Shown: positions 5,755 to 9,114 of the stretch, piece by piece
Layout: the number at the start of each line of letters is the position of its first letter
Numbering within the stretch: position 1 is the stretch's first letter
Source of the DNA: Campylobacterales bacterium
Lineage (GTDB): Bacteria > Campylobacterota > Campylobacteria > Campylobacterales > Arcobacteraceae
Length of the DNA stretch: 9,114 nt
Reading direction: 5' to 3'
Assembly: GCA_016784825.1 (NCBI GenBank)
Contig: JADHTT010000019.1
Coordinates: 1 to 9,114, forward strand
Program-made: the position numbers and the translations under genes
The notes under the pieces: generated by a model
Database searches by the model: none
Told to the model about the DNA's origin: nothing
The model's input: the letters and a program-made list of their open reading frames with translations, nothing else

Positions 5755-6426
5755 AATATCACTAGCTTGAAAATATCTTTTATTGCAAGCTAGTGATGGT
5801 AGATTGATATAGTTTTTATATCTCTTATCTTGGTGAAAATGACCTTCAATAATCACTTCTACATCATATTGACTATATAAGTTAATTCTTTTTTGTGCAA
5901 AATTATCAAACTCTTTTATATCTCCACAAATGTTTTTATCTAATAGCCAAGAGTTTAGTTTTTTAAATATAATATTATTGATATCTAATAAATTTGCTAG
6001 TTTCCCAGTGGCTCGTGATCTGATAAAACTTGTATAAAGATTATATGCTTTTGGCATAAATATATCACCATGAGCCAATGCTATTTTTTTATCTTTATAT
6101 TTACAAATAAGTGCTTGGAATTCTCTACTAATAACTAAAAGATTTGGAAAAGTTTTAGTTAAATTAAAATCATGATTACCTTCAAGATAAATGATTTCAA
6201 TTGTATTTGAAAGTTGATTTATAAGTGTTATAACTTCTTGATTTTGTTTTTGAAAGTATGTAATGTCATCTGATAAAAAATCAAATATATCACCCATTAA
6301 AAACAATTGTGTAGTTTCTATTTTGTTAGATTTAATATCTAATAAAATTTCTTTTAGTTGTGGACGATTTGTATTGTAGTGAGAGTCTGCAATAAATATT
6401 GCAGACTCATCTATATTAAGGTACAT
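5752..6426 (-). CDS. Calcineurin-like metallophosphoesterase, LpxH-like
   Basis: A 224-aa protein with the full metallophosphoesterase motif series: 'ADSH' (D14-x-H16), 'GDIFDF' (D46, D49), 'GNHD' (83-86), 'AHGD' (H119) and 'GHFH' (H196, H198). The size is close to the UDP-2,3-diacylglucosamine hydrolase LpxH (240 aa in E. coli), which removes UMP in lipid A synthesis. The 'SRATGKLANLL' region and general layout are compatible with that role. However, motif 4 is GNHD, whereas E. coli LpxH has GNRD, so LpxH function is not certain; another cytosolic phosphodiesterase is possible. The start lies within the last codons of argC (11-bp overlap, 6416-6426), making it the last gene of the greA-argC operon. 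The final codons contain one side of a conspicuous 12-bp inverted repeat. Confidence 0.78.
   Translation of the reverse strand: MYLNIDESAIFIADSHYNTNRPQLKEILLDIKSNKIETTQLFLMGDIFDFLSDDITYFQKQNQEVITLINQLSNTIEIIYLEGNHDFNLTKTFPNLLVISREFQALICKYKDKKIALAHGDIFMPKAYNLYTSFIRSRATGKLANLLDINNIIFKKLNSWLLDKNICGDIKEFDNFAQKRINLYSQYDVEVIIEGHFHQDKRYKNYINLPSLACNKRYFQASDI
5758..5797. repeat. Perfect 12-bp inverted repeat inside the 3' end of the phosphoesterase gene
   Basis: ATCACTAGCTTG (5758-5769) and CAAGCTAGTGAT (5786-5797) pair perfectly around a 16-base loop. The arms encode '-SLAC-' and '-QASD-' near the protein's end. The element lies just downstream of feoB in the feoB direction and just upstream of the gene's own stop in the other. 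It could protect mRNA 3' ends or help separate convergent transcripts. No U-run follows on either strand. Confidence 0.85.
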
Positions 6427-7423
6427 AGGCTATTTTTGATATACCTAAATCTTCTTCATATCCACACATTAAGTTTGCATTTACAACTGCTTGAGTAGAT
6501 GCTCCTCTAAGAAGATTATCAATCGAAGAACTAATAAAAATAGAATCACCATTTTGTTCTACAAAGATATCACAGAAGTTTGTACCAGCAGTATCTTTGA
6601 TAGTCACAGGTTTGTCTTTTATTCGTACAAACTTATCATCTGCATAGAATTCTTTTAGTACTTGTTTTGCATCACAAACATCTTCTAATGTCGCATAAAT
6701 AGAAACTAACATACCTCTATTTACATTGATTAAATGTGGTACAAAATTAATTTTTGCTTTTATATCTGTTAGTTCTAATATCTTTTCAGAAATCTCAGGA
6801 GCATGTCTATGACCAAATGGATTATAAGCAAATATATTCTCATTTACATTTACAAAGTGAGTTGTATCACTTAGCTTTTTACCTGCACCACTTACTCCAC
6901 TTTTAGCATCTATAAATATATTTGATTTTGGATCAATATATGGCACAAATGGTACAAGAGCAAGTAGTGTAGCCGTTGGATAACATCCTGGGTTTGCTAC
7001 AAGCTTAGCATTTGGGATTAGGCCATTGTAAAACTCTGGCAGACCATATATAGAGTGTTTTAGATTTTCTTTATCTTCATGTGGACAATAATGTTTTTCA
7101 TATGTATCAAGCTTCAATCTATAGTCAGCACTAAGATCAACTACTTTAACTTCTAGAGCAAGTAGCTGTTTAGCAAATCCCATAGATGCTTTATGTGGCA
7201 GTGCTAAAAATGCTAAATCAGCAACTTTTGCTATCTCATTAGCATCTGCTTTATGAATATCCATATCAAGTACACCATCTAAACATGGATGTAGATCTTT
7301 TGCGCTAATGCCACCCTCACTATTTGAAATATGTGTGATATTAAACTGTGGATGGTTTACAAGAATTTTAATTAATTCAAGTCCAGTATATCCACTTGCT
7401 CCTACTATTGCTACATTTATCAT
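6416..7423 (-). CDS. argC: ArgC, N-acetyl-gamma-glutamyl-phosphate reductase
   Basis: This enzyme catalyses the NADPH-dependent third step of arginine synthesis, reducing N-acetylglutamyl phosphate to the semialdehyde in the cytosol. The 335 residues match the usual length. The nucleotide-binding opening is 'GASGYTGLELI' (8-18), 'ALPHKAS' sits at 74-80, and the catalytic cysteine is C147 in 'NPGCYPTA'. 'GHRHAPEI' (204-211) supplies the active-site histidine, and 'FVPHLINVNRGML' (227-239) is a family hallmark. The ATG is at 7423; only 3 bases separate it from the greA stop, so the two are co-transcribed, and the next gene overlaps its end by 11 bases. No internal promoter is evident, so arginine control may act elsewhere or not at all here. 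Confidence 0.97.
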   Translation of the reverse strand: MINVAIVGASGYTGLELIKILVNHPQFNITHISNSEGGISAKDLHPCLDGVLDMDIHKADANEIAKVADLAFLALPHKASMGFAKQLLALEVKVVDLSADYRLKLDTYEKHYCPHEDKENLKHSIYGLPEFYNGLIPNAKLVANPGCYPTATLLALVPFVPYIDPKSNIFIDAKSGVSGAGKKLSDTTHFVNVNENIFAYNPFGHRHAPEISEKILELTDIKAKINFVPHLINVNRGMLVSIYATLEDVCDAKQVLKEFYADDKFVRIKDKPVTIKDTAGTNFCDIFVEQNGDSIFISSSIDNLLRGASTQAVVNANLMCGYEEDLGISKIAYVP

Positions 7424-7426
7424 AGT

Positions 7427-7903
7427 TTAGCCTTTATAAAATACTTTTTCCACTTCAAATTCTTTAACTCCACCTGGAAGTTGAGCTTTAACTTCATCAC
7501 CTTCTTCTTTGCCTAAAAGTTGTTTCGCTAGTGGAGAATTAAATGATATTTTTCCATCTTCTGGATTACTTTCTTGTGAGCCTACAATTGTATAGTTAAT
7601 CTCATCATCAGTATCTAAATCAATTAAAACTACTGATGAACCAAAGCTTACTTTATTATGTGGTAATACAGCTGGATCAATTATCACAGATCTAGAGATA
7701 ATATCTTCTTTTACTGCTATTTGTTTATCCATATTTGCAAGATCTTCTTTTGCTGCATGGTATTCTGCATTTTCTTTTAAGTCACCTAATTGTCTAGCTT
7801 CATCAAGTGCTATTACAATTGCTGGTCTTAAAGTTAGTTTCATTTCACTTAATTGGCTTGTGATATTTTCAAAGCCTTGGTTTGTCATTGGTTCTTTTTC
7901 CAA
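7427..7903 (-). CDS. greA: GreA, transcript cleavage factor
   Basis: GreA binds the secondary channel of RNA polymerase and stimulates cleavage of backtracked RNA. The N-terminal coiled coil carries 'GDLKENAEYHAAKE' (40-53), with the catalytic acidic tip D41 and E44. The C-terminal FKBP-like domain ends 'ISFNSPLAKQLLGKEEGD...'. The 158-aa length is normal. The start is TTG at 7903: the resulting N-terminus 'MEKEPMT' matches the E. coli type 'MQAIPMT', and AGGAG lies 5 bases upstream (7913-7909). The internal ATG (7888-7886) would remove five conserved-position residues and lacks this site. A run of seven T on the coding strand (7908-7902) links the ribosome binding site to the start codon. 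It is the first gene of greA-argC-phosphoesterase. Confidence 0.96.
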   Translation of the reverse strand: MEKEPMTNQGFENITSQLSEMKLTLRPAIVIALDEARQLGDLKENAEYHAAKEDLANMDKQIAVKEDIISRSVIIDPAVLPHNKVSFGSSVVLIDLDTDDEINYTIVGSQESNPEDGKISFNSPLAKQLLGKEEGDEVKAQLPGGVKEFEVEKVFYKG

Positions 7904-7921
7904 AAAAACTCCTAAATTATT

Positions 7922-7932
7922 TATGATATAAT
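7922..7932 (+). promoter_or_regulatory. Extended -10 promoter for tcdA, in the divergent greA/tcdA region
   Basis: TATGATATAAT with TGnTATAAT at 7924-7932 predicts a start near 7939, about 20 bases before the TTG at 7959. The core is nearly self-complementary, so the opposite strand also offers a -10-like TATTAT for greA. The whole divergent spacer is only 55 bases (7904-7958), so the two promoters must overlap. Confidence 0.6.
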
Positions 7933-7958
7933 ATCTAAAAATTAATAAAGAGTAAAAT

Positions 7959-8603
7959 TTGAAATACGATAGATGTAAAAAGATTTTTGGTGAAGAGAAT
8001 TTTAATAAACTACAAGATAAAAAAATAATTATTTTAGGTGTTGGTGGAGTAGGTGGATATGCCTTAGATTGTCTTTATAGAAGTGGAATTACAAATATCA
8101 CTATTGTAGATTTTGATTGTTTTGAGCAAAGTAATCAAAATAGACAAATAGGAAGTGATGCGGTTGGAAAAGTTAAAGTTGAGCATTTGAAAACTCTATA
8201 TCCAAATGTAACACCAATTGAAGCTAAAATAGATCTACAATGGGTAGAAGATAATGATCTTGATGAATATGATTTAATTTTAGATGCTATTGATGATATT
8301 AAGCCAAAAGTACAAATAATCAAAAGATACTATAAAAAACTAATTTCCACTACAGGAAGTGCAAAAAGGCTTGATCCGACAAAAATCGAGTATATAAATA
8401 TTTGGAAAACTCACAATGATCCATTTGCAAAAAAGATTCGCGAAGAGCTTAAAAAGATTAGATTTAACAAAAGTTTTAAGGTGATATTTTCTACTGAATT
8501 ACCAAACTGTAAAGAATTAGGAAGTTTTGTGGGAGTTACAGGTAGCTTTGGTTTAGCTATGTGTAGTAAGGCTATTAGTAAATTACTAGAAGAAGATATA
8601 TAG
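7959..8603 (+). CDS. tcdA: TcdA, tRNA threonylcarbamoyladenosine dehydratase (ThiF/MoeB family)
   Basis: An E1-like adenylating enzyme that converts t6A37 of tRNA to its cyclic ct6A form. The ATP-binding glycine loop 'GVGGVGG' is at 27-33, followed by acidic residues D51 and D53, 'NRQIG' with R62, K71 and 'DAIDD' (109-113). 'TTGSAKRLDPTKI' and 'KTHNDPFAKKIREELKK' are specific to the TcdA/CsdL branch rather than ThiF or MoeB. At 214 aa it is shorter than E. coli TcdA (268), lacking C-terminal sequence, as is common for compact versions. The start is TTG at 7959 with AAAGAG at 7947-7952; I see no better ATG, since later ones would cut into the glycine-loop domain. The 3' end overlaps the opposing gene by 18 bases. 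Confidence 0.88.
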   Translation: MKYDRCKKIFGEENFNKLQDKKIIILGVGGVGGYALDCLYRSGITNITIVDFDCFEQSNQNRQIGSDAVGKVKVEHLKTLYPNVTPIEAKIDLQWVEDNDLDEYDLILDAIDDIKPKVQIIKRYYKKLISTTGSAKRLDPTKIEYINIWKTHNDPFAKKIREELKKIRFNKSFKVIFSTELPNCKELGSFVGVTGSFGLAMCSKAISKLLEEDI

Positions 8604-8888
8604 TATTAATAGTATTACAGAATAAATAACTACATTTCCACCTGTATTTGCTATTTTGCAGCCAGTACATGTCATTTTCTTTTTTGCATCTATATAGTGC
8701 CAAAAAAAATATGCCAGTAGTAATAGAAATGATATAAAGTTTAAAATACCTATATTTTGAGAAAATAATAGATACAAAGAGAGTGTATCATTGAAAAAAG
8801 ATACAACTAGAAGAATAACTTCTAGTGTAATAATTGATTTTACTAAAAGTAAAACTCTATCAGATGGTAGTATTTTACTTTTAATCAT
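8586..8888 (-). CDS. Small membrane protein with a CxxC motif, hypothetical
   Basis: A 100-aa protein with likely membrane spans at about 12-32, 36-64 and 84-99. Between the last two lies a short charged stretch and 'CTGC' (C74, C77), a CxxC that could bind metal or act in thiol redox. I do not recognise the family. The ATG is at 8888, three bases after the stop of an upstream 57-aa gene, with no strong ribosome binding site of its own, so coupled translation is likely. The last five codons and the stop lie antisense to the end of tcdA (8586-8603). The composition is typical of the rest of the window. An alternative would be a chance ORF, but the length, membrane pattern and operon spacing argue against that. 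Confidence 0.7.
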   Translation of the reverse strand: MIKSKILPSDRVLLLVKSIITLEVILLVVSFFNDTLSLYLLFSQNIGILNFISFLLLLAYFFWHYIDAKKKMTCTGCKIANTGGNVVIYSVILLILYIFF

Positions 8889-8891
8889 ACA

Positions 8892-9065
8892 TTAGTGACT
8901 TTTTGCTACAACAATCATCATCTTAAGATTGATGTATATAAACCTAATAAATTGCCATAATAGATTTGTTCTCATATATTTCATAAATGGACCTGGTACC
9001 ATAGTATTAAATGTTTTATTATCATATGGTGTCATATTTTTTTGTGCGTCTAACATACTGCTCAT
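8892..9065 (-). CDS. 57-aa small hypothetical protein, possibly membrane-associated
   Basis: The minus strand encodes a 57-residue protein from ATG (9065-9063) to TAA (8894-8892). It begins 'MSSMLDAQKNMTPYDN', continues 'FNTMVPGPFMKYMRTN', and ends with a hydrophobic, basic helix 'LLWQFIRFIYINLKMM' and 'IVVAKSH'. The ribosome binding site AAAGGAAA is strong, with GGA at 9074-9072 and 6 bases of spacing, which makes this a real gene despite its size. The next gene starts 3 bases beyond its stop, so both form an operon. The C-terminal half could be an interfacial or single membrane helix. I recall similar small proteins in Campylobacterota but no function. A role with the CxxC membrane neighbour is inferred from position only. 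Confidence 0.72.
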   Translation of the reverse strand: MSSMLDAQKNMTPYDNKTFNTMVPGPFMKYMRTNLLWQFIRFIYINLKMMIVVAKSH

Positions 9066-9090
9066 TGTGTTTCCTTTATTTTAGTTTTTA

Positions 9091-9108
9091 AATTATTCTG
9101 GGATAATT
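9091..9108. repeat. Inverted repeat AATTAT-N6-ATAATT upstream of the 57-aa gene
   Basis: A perfect 6-bp inverted repeat with a 6-base loop, tctggg, lies about 26-43 bases upstream of the small gene's start. It could be an operator or part of a leader hairpin. All arm pairs are A:T, so chance is not excluded. Confidence 0.35.
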
Positions 9109-9114
9109 GTCCAG

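Noticed and set aside
8135..8323. 62-aa minus-strand frame inside tcdA
   Set aside because: It is antisense to the well-supported tcdA, has no ribosome binding site, and its Ser/Thr-rich sequence is typical of a shadow frame.
1..9114. tRNA or rRNA genes
   Set aside because: No cloverleaf-like stems or rRNA-like stretches were recognised on either strand, though this was a by-eye search only.

Overview
The window is AT-rich DNA that most likely comes from a member of the Campylobacterota, probably Arcobacter-like. This rests on base composition, a GreA N-terminus of Campylobacter type, extended -10 promoters without a clear -35, and FeoAB/ArgC/TcdA proteins with that flavour. The genus is an inference from the sequence alone.

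Bases 1-3370 look like an accessory region. They hold the end of a probable DEAD/DEAH helicase gene, a 92-aa protein and a 296-aa GIY-YIG (T5orf172-like) protein, tightly coupled on the + strand. The last two lie in the same frame and are separated by one stop codon, and a small domain recurs in the helicase tail and the 92-aa protein. A 446-base stretch of gene debris follows (1685-2130): a frameshifted minus-strand remnant, three perfect 12-bp tandem repeats and the tail of an AlbA_2/Fic-type regulator. Next come a four-helix membrane protein behind a well-placed CRP/FNR-type operator, and a HEPN-MNT (HepT/MntA-like) toxin-antitoxin pair with its own extended -10 promoter.

Bases 3370-9114 look like conserved chromosome. 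feoA-feoB (ferrous iron uptake) sit behind two Fur-box-like sites. Convergent to feoB is the minus-strand operon greA - argC - metallophosphoesterase (transcript cleavage factor, arginine biosynthesis, LpxH-like hydrolase). The feoB/phosphoesterase junction carries two nested inverted repeats. Divergent from greA is tcdA (tRNA ct6A37 synthesis); both genes use TTG starts across a 55-base shared promoter region. tcdA overlaps tail-to-tail a minus-strand CxxC membrane protein, whose upstream neighbour is a 57-aa hypothetical gene with a strong ribosome binding site.

The parts most worth following are the split helicase/GIY-YIG operon (possible defence module, not assignable to a named system from what is visible), the decayed stretch beside it, and the FNR-like control of the small membrane protein.
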